From Nocardioides sp. zg-1308 (GTDB taxonomy: Bacteria; Actinomycetota; Actinomycetes; Propionibacteriales; Nocardioidaceae), in assembly GCF_013155375.1 (NCBI RefSeq), contig NZ_JABJQY010000005.1, positions 248,001 through 312,000 on the forward strand: a stretch of 64,000 nt of DNA, given 5' to 3'. Positions 25,379 through 33,746 of the stretch are shown here, one piece after another. The notes below the pieces were generated by a model that made no database searches, was not told the DNA's origin, and saw only the letters and a list, made by a program, of their open reading frames with translations. Position 1 is the first letter of the stretch. Every line of letters begins with the position of its first letter. The position numbers and the translations under genes were made by a program.

Positions 25379-26344
25379 ATGAGATCGGTGAGGGCATCGG
25401 CCGCCGCGGCGCTGGCGGCCGCGGTGCTTGCTGGCTGCAGCGGCAGCACCGAGCCCGACACCCTCCCGCTCGGTGACTCCGCGGCGCAGGTCCCACCCGG
25501 ACTGGAGGTCGGGTGCCCACCGGACGACACTGCCCTGCGGCTCCCGATCGGCGACCTCCCACCTGGTGCGGCAGGCGTGCGCCTGTGTCCGGGCGCGCCC
25601 GTCGTCGGGCGCGACGGCACCCGTCATGGGCCGTTCGTCCAACCGGTTAGTGACGAGCTCACCACGGGCGTCGAGTCGCTCGTCGACCTGGTCAACGGAC
25701 TGCCGGAGCACGAGCCCGGGGCCTGCCAGCTGGACGGGGGCCCGCTCCTCGTCTACTGGTTCCGATACCCGGACGGCGACGCTCGAGCGGTCGCGTACGG
25801 AGAACGCGGATGCCACACCCTCACCGCGGGCGAAGGCCTCGTGCGCGAGGACGGCGAGAAGCTCGCCCACGCGTTCGCGGACGCACTCCGCTCACAGCGC
25901 GCCGCCTCCGCACCTCCGGTCATGACGCAGGAACGTCGGAAGACGCCGAAGTGCGGGCTGCCGAACACCGAGACCCCCGTCAGCATGCTGCCGCAGCTGC
26001 CTCCGACGATGACCGACGCCACCTGGTGCCAGGGCGTGGCCCCCTACCGCATGCAGACGGCGTCCGTGCCGGCGTCACTCGTACGTCGCCTCAACGAAGG
26101 GCTGGTGGGGGAGCCTGTCGAGGGCCGGGACCCGTGCAAGCCGGTCACCTACGGCCAGTCGATCGAGGGCGTCAACGAGTGGGGTGACCGGGTCTCCTAC
26201 TGGGTGGTCTCGGACTGTCGCATCCACGCCCGCGTCGGCTACGGCCGCGACACCGCGATGGCGACGTTCGCTGCCGCACCGGAGCTCGTCCGGGCCCTGA
26301 GGGCGCTGCCGCCGACCGCGGTCCTGCGGTGGAAGCGCGAGTGA
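25379..26344 (+). CDS. Predicted secreted lipoprotein of unknown function
   Basis: Not recognised. A 321-aa protein with a lipoprotein signal: MRSVRASAAAALAAAVLAGCSGS, with lipobox LAGC and lipidation near Cys20. The mature part has several paired cysteines, for example in LEVGCPPDD, VRLCPGAP, GACQLDG, YGERGCHTL and TKCGLP-like segments, suggesting disulfides outside the cell. No enzyme motif was found. It is divergent from the HNH gene across 115 bp. Good codon usage and a clean signal peptide support a real gene. Confidence 0.82.
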   Translation: MRSVRASAAAALAAAVLAGCSGSTEPDTLPLGDSAAQVPPGLEVGCPPDDTALRLPIGDLPPGAAGVRLCPGAPVVGRDGTRHGPFVQPVSDELTTGVESLVDLVNGLPEHEPGACQLDGGPLLVYWFRYPDGDARAVAYGERGCHTLTAGEGLVREDGEKLAHAFADALRSQRAASAPPVMTQERRKTPKCGLPNTETPVSMLPQLPPTMTDATWCQGVAPYRMQTASVPASLVRRLNEGLVGEPVEGRDPCKPVTYGQSIEGVNEWGDRVSYWVVSDCRIHARVGYGRDTAMATFAAAPELVRALRALPPTAVLRWKRE

Positions 26345-26354
26345 ATCCGAGGCG

Positions 26355-26954
26355 TCACCCCTCGTACTGCAGCTGGCGCACCGCGACCACCGTCGCGTCG
26401 TCGCCCTCCAGCCTCGCGGCGTCGGCAGGCGTGAGGCGGATGCCGGTGATCACCTCGGCCATCGCAAGACCGACGGCGTTCGTGTCGTCCTCCTGTGCCT
26501 CCGACTCCTCCTGGCCCAAGTCGACCCACGCCAGGTCGAACAGCGCGCGGATCTCCTCGGGCACCGACGAGCGGTCCTCCACGAACCTGTACTCGTCGTC
26601 GTCGAAGAGCAGCTCACCGTCGCGGGCGCACCCGAACCGGCCGTGTGCCTGGATGTTGTCCCGCACCACCGCGGCCGCACGGCCGCCCTCGGACAGCGCC
26701 ACGAGGACGGCGTTCGGCGGATCCGCGTATCCCGTGTCCTCGCAAGCGATCACCCCACCATCGACCTCGGCGAGCGCGTACGTCGCCCAGATCGGCTCGT
26801 CGCCGTCGAGCTCGTCCTCGGGCACGCTTCCGAGGGCCACCCCACCCAGCGCCTCGACCACGTCGCTGACCGAAGCGCCGCGAACGACCAGCGTGGTCTC
26901 GTCCCCGATCACCAGGCTCCTGTAGTGCTCCACCAGCTCTGCTGTGTCCCCCAT
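26355..26954 (-). CDS. DUF6461-like protein of unknown function
   Basis: A 199-aa acidic cytoplasmic protein whose layout resembles DUF6461: a short N-terminal helix (DTAELVEHYRSLV), a strand with TTLVVRGASVSDVVEALGGV, a central segment IWATYALAEVDGGVIACEDTG, then VALSEGGRAAAVVRDNIQAHGRFGCARDGEL. Such proteins are abundant in actinobacteria and have no known activity. Family assignment is by recalled pattern only. ATG 26954 follows a TAGGCT box by 7 nt without a ribosome site, so the mRNA is probably leaderless. Confidence 0.75.
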   Translation of the reverse strand: MGDTAELVEHYRSLVIGDETTLVVRGASVSDVVEALGGVALGSVPEDELDGDEPIWATYALAEVDGGVIACEDTGYADPPNAVLVALSEGGRAAAVVRDNIQAHGRFGCARDGELLFDDDEYRFVEDRSSVPEEIRALFDLAWVDLGQEESEAQEDDTNAVGLAMAEVITGIRLTPADAARLEGDDATVVAVRQLQYEG

Positions 26955-26961
26955 GGGCCGC

Positions 26962-26967
26962 AGCCTA
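26962..26967 (-). promoter_or_regulatory. -10 box (TAGGCT) for leaderless start at 26954
   Basis: Minus-strand TAGGCT, 7-nt spacer, then ATG; no Shine-Dalgarno sequence in the spacer. Confidence 0.5.
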
Positions 26968-27106
26968 GAGAGTCGGACCGGGCGCAGACAGCGGTTCCGG
27001 AGAAGCAGGCACGCGAGCGGATGCCTAGGGTCGTCGGCACGTCCAGCAGCCGTGACGGCTCCCCGCCGGCACCGCACCCCGCACTCCCACGACAGGAGCA
27101 GAGCCG

Positions 27107-27367
27107 ATGAGCGGCTTCCAGACCTACCTCGACAACGCCGAGCGCCAGACCGGCGTGACCCCGCAGCAGTTCCTCGACATGGCCACCGAGCGCGGCTTGC
27201 GCCAGGCCAAGGCGGGCGAGGTCATCGCCTGGCTCAAGAACGACTTCTCCCTCGGCCACGGCCACGCCGCCAACCTCGCCCAGCTCATCACCAAGGGGCC
27301 CGAGGCCACCGCCACCAAGTACGGCGACGACGGGGTCCTGCACCTCGACGGGCTCGCGGCCCGCTGA
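27107..27367 (+). CDS. DUF4287 domain protein
   Basis: Short cytoplasmic protein (86 aa) consisting of a DUF4287 domain: FQTYLDNAERQTGVTPQQFLDMA followed by GEVIAWLKNDFSLGHGHAANLAQLI, where the glycine-histidine segment is the family hallmark. ATG 27107 has an AGGAG ribosome site about 10 bases upstream. Some homologues are fused to DUF5655, and the role is unknown. It stands alone between two divergent regions. Confidence 0.88.
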   Translation: MSGFQTYLDNAERQTGVTPQQFLDMATERGLRQAKAGEVIAWLKNDFSLGHGHAANLAQLITKGPEATATKYGDDGVLHLDGLAAR

Positions 27368-27468
27368 CGGGGCGGCACCACCCGAGCCTGCCCTCAACCT
27401 TTCCGCCTCGCCCGCCGTCAAGAGGGCGAGGGTGGGAGGTTGGCACCCCAGGGACGAGAGGGAACGGG

Positions 27469-27975
27469 ATGGACGACGCCACGAGAGCCGAGTTCGCGGA
27501 CTTCGTGACGGTGCAGGTACGACCGCTGCTGGGGTTCGCGCACGCCCTCACGGCCGACCCGCACGATGCCTGGGACCTCACCCAGGAGACCTTGGCGCGG
27601 ATGGGGGAGCGGTGGGGACGCACGGCGTACGACGCCCCGGGGGCCTATGCCCGCACGGTGATGGTCCGGCTCAACATCGACCGCATCCGGCGGCTGCGCC
27701 GTGAGCTGCCCCGGTCCACCGCCGGGCCGGACGTCGCCGTGCCCGTCGAGCACCTCGACGGCATGGACCCGTGGCTCGTGGACGCCCTGGCCACGCTCTC
27801 ACCCCGCCAGCGCACGGCGCTGGCCCTGCGCTACGTCGAGGACCTCGACGTCCGGGGGATCGCCGAGCGGATGGGCTGCTCGGAGGGCACCGTCAAGAGC
27901 CAGCTGTCCCGCGGCACCGAGCGCCTGCGCGAGCACGCCCGCGACCGCGGGCTGCTCACCACACGAGAGGGATGA
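27469..27975 (+). CDS. SigE-family ECF RNA polymerase sigma factor
   Basis: Small ECF-type sigma factor (168 aa). Region 2 covers about residues 10-78 (LLGFAHALTADPHDAWDLTQETL, then AYARTVMVRLNIDRIRR) and region 4 about 100-160 (LDALATLSPRQRTALALRYVEDL-like segment, then MGCSEGTVKSQLSRGTERLR). ATG 27469 has a weak purine stretch upstream. The next gene starts 4 bp after the stop and encodes a membrane protein with a cytoplasmic N-terminus, the usual layout for a sigma factor and its membrane partner. Confidence 0.93.
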   Translation: MDDATRAEFADFVTVQVRPLLGFAHALTADPHDAWDLTQETLARMGERWGRTAYDAPGAYARTVMVRLNIDRIRRLRRELPRSTAGPDVAVPVEHLDGMDPWLVDALATLSPRQRTALALRYVEDLDVRGIAERMGCSEGTVKSQLSRGTERLREHARDRGLLTTREG

Positions 27976-27979
27976 CGCG

Positions 27980-28687
27980 ATGACCGAGCAACAGATCAAG
28001 GACGGCTACGAGCGGCTCGACTCCGCCCTGCACGCGCCCTCGGACGCCGTCGACCGGGTCGAGAGGCGGATGGGGGCGCGTCGACGGCACCGCCGCATCG
28101 GCGCCGCCGCCGGCACCGCGGTCGTCCTGGCCGCGGTCGGGGGCTATGCCGTGGCGTCGACGGGTGGGTCCGACGACGGTCGCGACGGGCTCGTGGCCGT
28201 CGACCCGCCGCCGTCCGGCCTGGTGATGACGCGCCCCGACGGGTCCACGTTCGTGTTCGACGACCTGACGACCACCTGCGCCCCGCGCGGCCTGGGAGGC
28301 GGCTCCGCCGGCCGTGACCGCGACCTGGTCAGCCTCACGAGCCCGGTCCTCGTCGAGGGCGAGCGGGTGACGCAGCCGTTCATCATCGTCGACGCGTACG
28401 CCGACCGGCTGCAGCAACCGAGCACGCTCTCGCTGCCGATCGAGGGCGCCGACGGCTCCTCGGAGTCGCTGCCGCTCACCCTGTTCATCGCCGACACGGA
28501 GGGTGGCCCCGACGGCAACGAGGTCGTCAGCTCGGCGCCGAGCACCGGCACGGTGCGGGTCGTGCGGGCCTCGTGCGAGCCGACCCCGGTCCTGGAGATC
28601 GAGGTCGACGTCACCCTCGCGAGCGAGGAGCAGACCGCCGACGGGCAGCCCAAGCAGTCGTTGCGGCTCGAGGGCGTCGTGCGCTGA
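27980..28687 (+). CDS. Membrane-anchored partner of the sigma factor (putative anti-sigma or sensor)
   Basis: A 235-aa single-pass protein: about 45 cytoplasmic residues (IKDGYERLDSALHAPSDAVDRVERRM), a basic stop-transfer region, a transmembrane helix near residues 48-67, and an extracytoplasmic domain of about 165 residues with two cysteines. No zinc-binding HxxxCxxC anti-sigma motif is present. Position 4 bp after the sigma gene suggests a regulatory pairing, but the sequence gives no direct proof of anti-sigma activity. Confidence 0.8.
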   Translation: MTEQQIKDGYERLDSALHAPSDAVDRVERRMGARRRHRRIGAAAGTAVVLAAVGGYAVASTGGSDDGRDGLVAVDPPPSGLVMTRPDGSTFVFDDLTTTCAPRGLGGGSAGRDRDLVSLTSPVLVEGERVTQPFIIVDAYADRLQQPSTLSLPIEGADGSSESLPLTLFIADTEGGPDGNEVVSSAPSTGTVRVVRASCEPTPVLEIEVDVTLASEEQTADGQPKQSLRLEGVVR

Positions 28688-28698
28688 CCGCTGTCGCG

Positions 28699-29349
28699 TC
28701 AGAGCGAGGCGAGCCAGTCGTCGACCGGGACGTCGCCGTCCCCGAAGACCAGCGTCCGGCGGGAGGCACGCCGGTCGTCGAGCACCGCGAGGGCGACCTG
28801 CGCGACGAGCTCGCGCGAGGTGACGTCGCCGTCGTTGAATCCCGCGCCGGGGTTGACCGAGCCGGATCCCGGCTCGAGGGTCAGGGTGCCGGGGCCGAGA
28901 ACCGTCCAGTCCAGGCCGGTGCTGCGGAGGTGCTCGTCGGCTGCGATCTTGGCGTCCTGGTAGTGGCGGAACGGGTTGTCCTCCGGCACCAGCACGTCGG
29001 GGGAGGACCCGGAGAAGGACACCATGACGTAGCGGCCGACGCCCGCCCTGGCCGCGGCGTCCATCGACCGGATCGCGGCGTCGCGGTCGACGGCGTAGGT
29101 CCGCTCCGGGCTGCCGCCGCCGGCTCCCGCGGACCACACCACGGCGTCCTGGCCGGCGAGGAGGTCGGCGAGGGCGTGCTCGTCGGCGTCCTCCACCGAG
29201 GTCACGCGCGCGGTCGCGCCGGTCGCCTCGACGTCGCCCACGTGGTCGGGGTTGCGGACGACGGAGGTGACCTGGTGCCCTGCCTCGACCAGCATCGGAG
29301 CGAGGAGGAGCGCGATCTTGCCGTGTCCGCCGAAGATGGTGACTCGCAT
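28699..29349 (-). CDS. NAD(P)H-binding SDR-type protein (atypical, NmrA/BVR-B-like)
   Basis: Atypical short-chain dehydrogenase (216 aa) with the N-terminal Rossmann motif TIFGGHGKIALLLAPML and the downstream VVWSAGAGGGSPERTYAVD. Members lack the full YxxxK pair; here YQDAKIAADEHLRSTGLDWTVLGPG retains Y and K in family style. Likely a redox sensor or a reductase of unknown substrate. TACCGT lies 7 nt before ATG 29349, so transcription is probably leaderless, diverging from the phosphotransferase gene just 34 bp away. Confidence 0.9.
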   Translation of the reverse strand: MRVTIFGGHGKIALLLAPMLVEAGHQVTSVVRNPDHVGDVEATGATARVTSVEDADEHALADLLAGQDAVVWSAGAGGGSPERTYAVDRDAAIRSMDAAARAGVGRYVMVSFSGSSPDVLVPEDNPFRHYQDAKIAADEHLRSTGLDWTVLGPGTLTLEPGSGSVNPGAGFNDGDVTSRELVAQVALAVLDDRRASRRTLVFGDGDVPVDDWLASL

Positions 29350-29356
29350 GGTGGCG

Positions 29357-29362
29357 ACGGTA
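29357..29362 (-). promoter_or_regulatory. -10 box (TACCGT) for leaderless SDR gene
   Basis: Minus-strand TACCGT, 7-nt spacer, ATG at 29349. It sits back to back with the plus-strand box at 29371-29376. Confidence 0.45.
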
Positions 29363-29370
29363 CACACGGC

Positions 29371-29376
29371 TACGGT
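29371..29376 (+). promoter_or_regulatory. -10 box (TACGGT) for leaderless phosphotransferase gene
   Basis: TACGGT, 6-nt spacer, GTG at 29383, no ribosome site. The two divergent boxes are only 8 bp apart, so the promoters must overlap. Confidence 0.45.
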
Positions 29377-29382
29377 GTCGCG

Positions 29383-30198
29383 GTGCAGACGTCCACCCAC
29401 GGCGTGACGATCGGTGCCTGCGAGGTCCGCAAGGAGTTCGTCGCCGACCACGAGGCGCAGGCCGAGCGCGAGTGGGCGTGCCTGACCCTCCTCGCCGAGC
29501 ACGCACCCGGCCTGGCTCCCCGCCCGCTGCGCCGCGAGGACGGCGAGACGCCGGTCATCGTCATGGAGCGGGTCCCCGGGAGCCCGCTGGCAGCCCGGCC
29601 GCTGGACCACGCGCAGACCGCCGCCCTCGGCGCCACGCTTCGCCGGCTCTACGACGTACCCATCGAGGCGGTGCGAGCCGCGGGGATCGGCGAGCGGAGG
29701 TACGGCGCCCGCCAGCACGCGCGGCTGCTGGTCGAGTGGCTCACGGACGACGTCGACCTGGGGGAGTGCCTCGACCCGCCGCTGGTGTCCAAGGCGCTCC
29801 AGCTGGCGCGTGCGTACGTCGCCGACCCGCCGCTGCCGGAGCCGCGCGACACGGCGCTCGGGATCGCCGACCTCAACCCGCCCAACGTGCTGTGGGACGG
29901 GCGGGTGGTGCGGCTCGTCGACTTCGAGGACGGCGGGCTCAGCGACCCGGCGTACGAGCTGGCCGACCACGTCGAGCACCTCGGCAGCCGTCTGCCCGGC
30001 GTCTACGACCCCGGTGCACTGGTGGCGGCGGTGGGGCTCGGCACGGAGGACCGGCAGCGGATGGCGGCCTACCGGCCGCTGTGGGCCGCGTTCTGGCTGG
30101 CCATGCTGCTCCCCGGCAACGGCGGGTGGCGGCGCAACCCACGGGGGACCACCGAGGCGCAGGCCGCGCATTTCATGGCTCTCGCGGGCCAGCACTAG
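29383..30198 (+). CDS. Aminoglycoside phosphotransferase (APH) family kinase-like protein
   Basis: APH/choline-kinase-fold protein (271 aa). The catalytic loop reads GIADLNPPNVLWDG, with the catalytic Asp and metal-binding Asn in place but the usual His-Gly replaced by Ile-Ala, and the DFG-like motif is LVDFEDGGLSDPAYELAD. The N-lobe has VIVMERVPGSPL as hinge. The natural substrate is unknown and antibiotic resistance should not be assumed. GTG 29383 is inferred from the TACGGT box 6 nt upstream. Its stop overlaps a likely efp -10 box. Confidence 0.88.
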   Translation: MQTSTHGVTIGACEVRKEFVADHEAQAEREWACLTLLAEHAPGLAPRPLRREDGETPVIVMERVPGSPLAARPLDHAQTAALGATLRRLYDVPIEAVRAAGIGERRYGARQHARLLVEWLTDDVDLGECLDPPLVSKALQLARAYVADPPLPEPRDTALGIADLNPPNVLWDGRVVRLVDFEDGGLSDPAYELADHVEHLGSRLPGVYDPGALVAAVGLGTEDRQRMAAYRPLWAAFWLAMLLPGNGGWRRNPRGTTEAQAAHFMALAGQH

Positions 30199-30201
30199 AC
30201 T
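30196..30201 (+). promoter_or_regulatory. Probable -10 box (TAGACT) for efp-nusB
   Basis: TAGACT overlaps the upstream stop codon and would start a transcript with a 5' leader of about 65 nt before the efp ATG at 30274. No good -35 was found. Confidence 0.35.
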
Positions 30202-30273
30202 TGCGGGTCGGCGCGCAGCCCCCACCCGCGCGGCCGGCCCATCGACAACTCGACGAAGGCGGACGAAGACCAC

Positions 30274-30837
30274 ATGGCAAGCACCAACGACCTCAAGAAC
30301 GGCATGGTCCTCAAGATCGAGGGTCAGCTCTGGGCCGTCGTCGAGTTCCAGCACGTCAAGCCGGGCAAGGGCCCCGCGTTCGTCCGCACCAAGCTGCGCA
30401 ACGTCGAGTCGGGCAAGAACGTCGACAAGACGTTCAACGCCGGCACCAAGGTCGAGACGGCCAACGTCGACAAGCGGACCATGCAGTACCTCTACAACGA
30501 CGGATCGTCCTACGTCTTCATGGACACCAGCACCTACGAGCAGATCGAGGTCACCCCCGAGGTGGTCGGCGACGCCAAGAACTTCATGCTGGAGAACCAG
30601 GAGGCCATCGTCGCCACCAACGAGGGCCGGGTCCTGTTCATCGAGCTCCCCGCGTCGGTCGAGCTCCTCATCGCCGAGACCGAGCCGGGCCTGCAGGGCG
30701 ACCGCTCCACCGGCGGCACCAAGCCCGCCACGCTCGAGACCGGCCACACCATCGCGGTGCCCCTCTTCATCACCACCGGCGAGAAGGTCAAGGTCGACAC
30801 CCGCGACTCGTCCTACCTCGGCCGCGTCAAGGCCTGA
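30274..30837 (+). CDS. efp: Elongation factor P
   Basis: Translation factor that rescues ribosomes stalled at polyproline (187 aa). Three beta-barrel domains: KOW-like at about 1-65, OB at 70-130 and a C-terminal OB. The tip loop of domain I reads HVKPGKGPAFVRTK, with the lysine in PGKG at the position modified in some bacteria; no EpmA or EarP partner is in this window. The C-terminal signature DTRDSSYLGR is typical. nusB follows after 4 bp. Confidence 0.98.
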   Translation: MASTNDLKNGMVLKIEGQLWAVVEFQHVKPGKGPAFVRTKLRNVESGKNVDKTFNAGTKVETANVDKRTMQYLYNDGSSYVFMDTSTYEQIEVTPEVVGDAKNFMLENQEAIVATNEGRVLFIELPASVELLIAETEPGLQGDRSTGGTKPATLETGHTIAVPLFITTGEKVKVDTRDSSYLGRVKA

Positions 30838-30841
30838 CCAG

Positions 30842-31252
30842 GTGGCTGCCCGCTCCAAGGCCCGCAAGCGCGCGCTGGACATCCTCTTCGCCTCCGAGCT
30901 CCGCTCCGAGGACCCCGTGATGGCGCTCGACCGCGCCATCGAGGCGGGCGAGGGCCCGACCAACGACTACACCAGCACCCTGGTGCGGGGCGTGGTCGAT
31001 CACCTCGCCCGCATCGACGAGGTGCTCACCACCTACAGCAAGGGCTGGACGCTCGGCCGGATGCCGGCGGTCGACCGCAACGTGCTCCGCATCGGTGTCT
31101 ACGAGCTGCTGTGGGGCGACGAAGACGTCCCGGAGACCGTCGCCGTGAGCGAGGCGCTGCACCTCGTGCAGGACCTCTCCACCGACGACTCCCCGGCCTT
31201 CGTCAACGGTCTCCTCGGCTCGATCATGCGCGACCGCGCCAGCCTCGTCTGA
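30842..31252 (+). CDS. nusB: Transcription antitermination factor NusB
   Basis: Helical RNA-binding protein (136 aa) that joins NusE in the rRNA antitermination complex. Begins VAARSKARKRALDILFASEL, the typical arginine-rich RNA-binding helix, and contains PAVDRNVLRIGVYELLW and DDSPAFVNGLLGSI, both strongly conserved. GTG 30842 is used; the spacing of 4 bp from efp implies coupled expression. The efp-nusB pair is conserved across actinobacteria. Confidence 0.97.
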   Translation: MAARSKARKRALDILFASELRSEDPVMALDRAIEAGEGPTNDYTSTLVRGVVDHLARIDEVLTTYSKGWTLGRMPAVDRNVLRIGVYELLWGDEDVPETVAVSEALHLVQDLSTDDSPAFVNGLLGSIMRDRASLV

Positions 31253-31263
31253 CGGCCCGTCCG

Positions 31264-31291
31264 CCGCGGCCTCACCCCCAGGGGTCCGCGG
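31264..31291 (+). terminator. Hairpin after nusB
   Basis: Nested inverted repeats: CCGCGG at 31264-31269 and 31286-31291 enclose ACCCC (31274-31278) and GGGGT (31281-31285). It is placed 12 bp after the nusB stop. No U-tract; candidate terminator. Confidence 0.45.
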
Positions 31292-31317
31292 GCTCGTCGG
31301 GGTGCCGTCGCAGGCCC

Positions 31318-31323
31318 TAGGTT
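31318..31323 (+). promoter_or_regulatory. -10 box (TAGGTT) for leaderless DUF1206 gene
   Basis: TAGGTT, 6-nt spacer, ATG at 31330, no ribosome site. Confidence 0.5.
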
Positions 31324-31329
31324 GACGAC

Positions 31330-32136
31330 ATGAACGCCTCCGACACCGCCGAGCAGGTCCAGCAGAGCGACTGGCTCGACCACGCGATCCGGGTGGGGCT
31401 GGTGGCCTACGGCGTGGTGCACCTCCTGATCGCCTTCCTCGCCGTCCAGCTGGCCCTCGGCGAGAAGGAGGACAGCGCCTCCAACACCGGCGCCCTGCAC
31501 TACCTCGCCGAGCAGCCCCTCGGGGCGGCGATGGTCTGGGGGGTCGCGGTCGGCATGCTCCTGCTCGTCGTGTGGCGGCTGCTGGAGTTCGCCTTCGGCT
31601 ACCGCGAGGAGTCCGACGACACCAAGCGCTGGCGCAAGCGGGCGACCTCGCTCGGCAAGGCGGTCATCTACGGGGCGCTCGGCTGGAGCGCGGTCAGGAC
31701 CGCGCTCGGCGACGGCTCCAGCGGCGGGACCGACTCGACCACCGCCAAGCTGATGGACCTGCCCGGTGGGCAGCTCATCGTCGGCGCGGTCGGCCTCGCC
31801 GTCATCGCGTACGGCGGCTCGCTGGTGTGGCGCGGCTGGACCGAGAAGTTCACCGAGCACCTCGACGCGCAGGGCCAGTCGGGCAAGGACGGGTCGGCCT
31901 ACGTCCTGCTCGGCAAGATCGGCTACATCGCCAAGGGCATCGCCATCGGCATCGTCGGCGGGCTCTTCGCCTACGCCGCGATCACCCACGACCCCAAGAA
32001 GTCCGGCGGCCTCGACCAGGCCCTGCAGACCGTGCTGGAGCAGCCGTTCGGCCAGGTGCTGCTCATCGCGATCGGCCTGGGCATCGGCGCCTACGGCGTC
32101 TTCTGCTTCGCCCGCGCCAAGCACCTGTCCCGCTGA
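31330..32136 (+). CDS. DUF1206 integral membrane protein
   Basis: Membrane protein (268 aa) of the DUF1206 family, whose fold is three repeats of a two-helix unit. Here the repeats begin near WLDHAIRVGLVAYGVVHLLIA (residue 14), LGKAVIYGALGWSAV (107) and LGKIGYIAKGIAIGIVGGLF (195), each with a conserved glycine-rich first helix. Function unknown; some homologues are linked to envelope stress. A leaderless -10 box precedes it. The TetR regulator gene converges on it, 4 bp from its stop. Confidence 0.93.
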   Translation: MNASDTAEQVQQSDWLDHAIRVGLVAYGVVHLLIAFLAVQLALGEKEDSASNTGALHYLAEQPLGAAMVWGVAVGMLLLVVWRLLEFAFGYREESDDTKRWRKRATSLGKAVIYGALGWSAVRTALGDGSSGGTDSTTAKLMDLPGGQLIVGAVGLAVIAYGGSLVWRGWTEKFTEHLDAQGQSGKDGSAYVLLGKIGYIAKGIAIGIVGGLFAYAAITHDPKKSGGLDQALQTVLEQPFGQVLLIAIGLGIGAYGVFCFARAKHLSR

Positions 32137-32140
32137 CCGG

Positions 32141-32839
32141 CTAGCGGGGCGCTCCTGCGGCCACGGCGAGGGCCGAGGCGACCATGTGGTCGCGCACCTG
32201 CTCGCCGGTGACACGGCTGATCCGCGGCACGCCGGGCGCCTCCTCCGAGACGAGGAGCGCCACCCGGCCGAGCTGCAGCGTGCCGAGGCCGCTGGCGTAG
32301 AGCATGTTGGCGAGGAGGCCCGGGTCCTCGACGTGGAAGTCGCCCGTGGCCGCTCCGGCCTCGATGGTGCGGGTCAGCACCGACAGGCACCCGGTGATCG
32401 CCTGCCCGAGGCGGTACATCGCGCTCTCGCTGACCTCCTCGAGGAGGTCGCCGCCGGGTCGTCGCATGATGGCCTGGGCGCAGTCGACGAAGGCCGGGTG
32501 CGCCAGCCCGTAGTCGACGAAGGCCCCCACCAGCCGCTCGAGCTGGGCGCGGGGCTCGTCGGTGGTCGAGGCGGCCTGCTCGAGCGCCACCCGGAGCTCG
32601 TCGAGGTACTGCACCAGCGTGAGGCTGAACAGCTCCTCCTTGCCGGTGAAGTGGCGGTAGATGATCGCGCGGTTGATGCCGACGGACCGGGCGATGTCCT
32701 CGATTTGGGCGTCCCGGACGCCGCGCTCGTCGAAGAGGCGGCGGGTCGCGGAGATGATCTCGGTCTCGCGGCGGCGCCGGCGTGCGGCGGCGGTGCCCGT
32801 GCGTGCGGGGACCGCGGCTGGCGCCGACTCGCTGCTCAT
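32141..32839 (-). CDS. TetR/AcrR family transcriptional regulator
   Basis: Regulator of 232 aa with an N-terminal helix-turn-helix at about residues 22-70 (TEIISATRRLFDERGVRDAQIEDIARSVG, then IYRHFTGKEELF) and a C-terminal ligand-binding domain of about 150 residues. The divergent neighbour is a secreted protease gene and the convergent one a DUF1206 gene, so its target is not obvious. TAGACT lies 6 nt before the ATG, suggesting a leaderless mRNA. No operator palindrome was evident in the 53-bp gap upstream. Confidence 0.93.
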   Translation of the reverse strand: MSSESAPAAVPARTGTAAARRRRRETEIISATRRLFDERGVRDAQIEDIARSVGINRAIIYRHFTGKEELFSLTLVQYLDELRVALEQAASTTDEPRAQLERLVGAFVDYGLAHPAFVDCAQAIMRRPGGDLLEEVSESAMYRLGQAITGCLSVLTRTIEAGAATGDFHVEDPGLLANMLYASGLGTLQLGRVALLVSEEAPGVPRISRVTGEQVRDHMVASALAVAAGAPR

Positions 32840-32845
32840 GGGCCC

Positions 32846-32851
32846 AGTCTA
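32846..32851 (-). promoter_or_regulatory. -10 box (TAGACT) for leaderless TetR gene
   Basis: Minus-strand TAGACT, 6-nt spacer, ATG at 32839, no ribosome site. Confidence 0.5.
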
Positions 32852-32892
32852 GGGAGCGCGAGGCCCGGCACCGCCTGTGGTTCGATGCCGGC

Positions 32893-33726
32893 ATGGCCCG
32901 CCACGGATCCCGCCGCCTCGTCGCCGCGCTCGTCCTCGCCGCGCTGGGCGGCCTCCTCGTCCAGCCGTCGGCCGGTGCCGCAGCGGCTCCGTCGGAGAGG
33001 TTCGCCGGGACGGCGCGGCTCCCCGGCTGCTCCGGCGCCGTGGTCCGCTGGCCGGCCGCGCTCGACAGCGACCGCGCGGTCGTCCTGACCAACGGCCACT
33101 GCGTGCGCCTGCCCTTCCTCGGCGCCCGCGAGGTGCTGGTGGACCAGGAGCGGTGGACGAGGATCGGGCTGCTCGACGGCCGCGGCGAGGTGGCCATGGA
33201 GGTGCGGGGCGTCCGCCTGCAGTACGCGACGATGTTCCGCACCGACGTGGCGCTGCTGGAGCTGCGCGAGACGTACGCCGACCTCGCCGCCGGCGGGGTG
33301 ACCCCGATGGCGCTGTCCCCGCACGGGCCGTCGCGGGGCACGGAGGTCCGGATCCCGTCCGGCTACTGGGGCGAGCAGCGGGCCTGCACCACCCGCGGGT
33401 CCGCCCACCGCGTGCACGAGCGCTCGTGGGACTGGTGGCGCTCCATCCGGCTGCCCGCCCGCGGCGGCTGCTCGATCCGCGGGGGCTACTCCGGCTCGCC
33501 GGTCGTGGACCGGGCCACCGGCCTGGTCGTCGGCATCGCCAACACCGGCTACGTCGGCGGCCGCCCCTGCGTCGACTCGGCGTGCGAGGAGGACCGGCAC
33601 GGCGTCGTACGCCTGCGCAGGCAGATGAACTACGGCCAGCAGACCGCGTGGCTGCTCACTTGCATCGGCTCGGACCGGATGTTCGACCTCTCGGTCGCGG
33701 GGTGCCGGCTGCCGCAGCCCCGCTGA
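32893..33726 (+). CDS. Secreted trypsin-like serine protease
   Basis: Exported S1/chymotrypsin-fold protease (277 aa). A signal peptide covers about residues 1-32 (VAALVLAALGGLLVQPSAGAAA region, AxA cleavage). Triad residues are visible: His69 in TNGHC, Asp118 in RTDVALLEL and Ser200 in GGYSGSPV. Cysteines at 46 and 70 and a later pair (RPCVDSAC) suggest disulfides. ATG 32893 is chosen because it opens the signal peptide. A leaderless start is possible (TTCGAT 6 nt upstream). Substrate unknown. Confidence 0.9.
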   Translation: MARHGSRRLVAALVLAALGGLLVQPSAGAAAAPSERFAGTARLPGCSGAVVRWPAALDSDRAVVLTNGHCVRLPFLGAREVLVDQERWTRIGLLDGRGEVAMEVRGVRLQYATMFRTDVALLELRETYADLAAGGVTPMALSPHGPSRGTEVRIPSGYWGEQRACTTRGSAHRVHERSWDWWRSIRLPARGGCSIRGGYSGSPVVDRATGLVVGIANTGYVGGRPCVDSACEEDRHGVVRLRRQMNYGQQTAWLLTCIGSDRMFDLSVAGCRLPQPR

Positions 33727-33746
33727 GGGCGCGCACCCGGGCGCGG

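Noticed and set aside
29383..30198. Aminoglycoside resistance gene
   Set aside because: Only the kinase fold and catalytic Asp/Asn are visible. The HGD motif is altered and most such chromosomal homologues have no resistance role.
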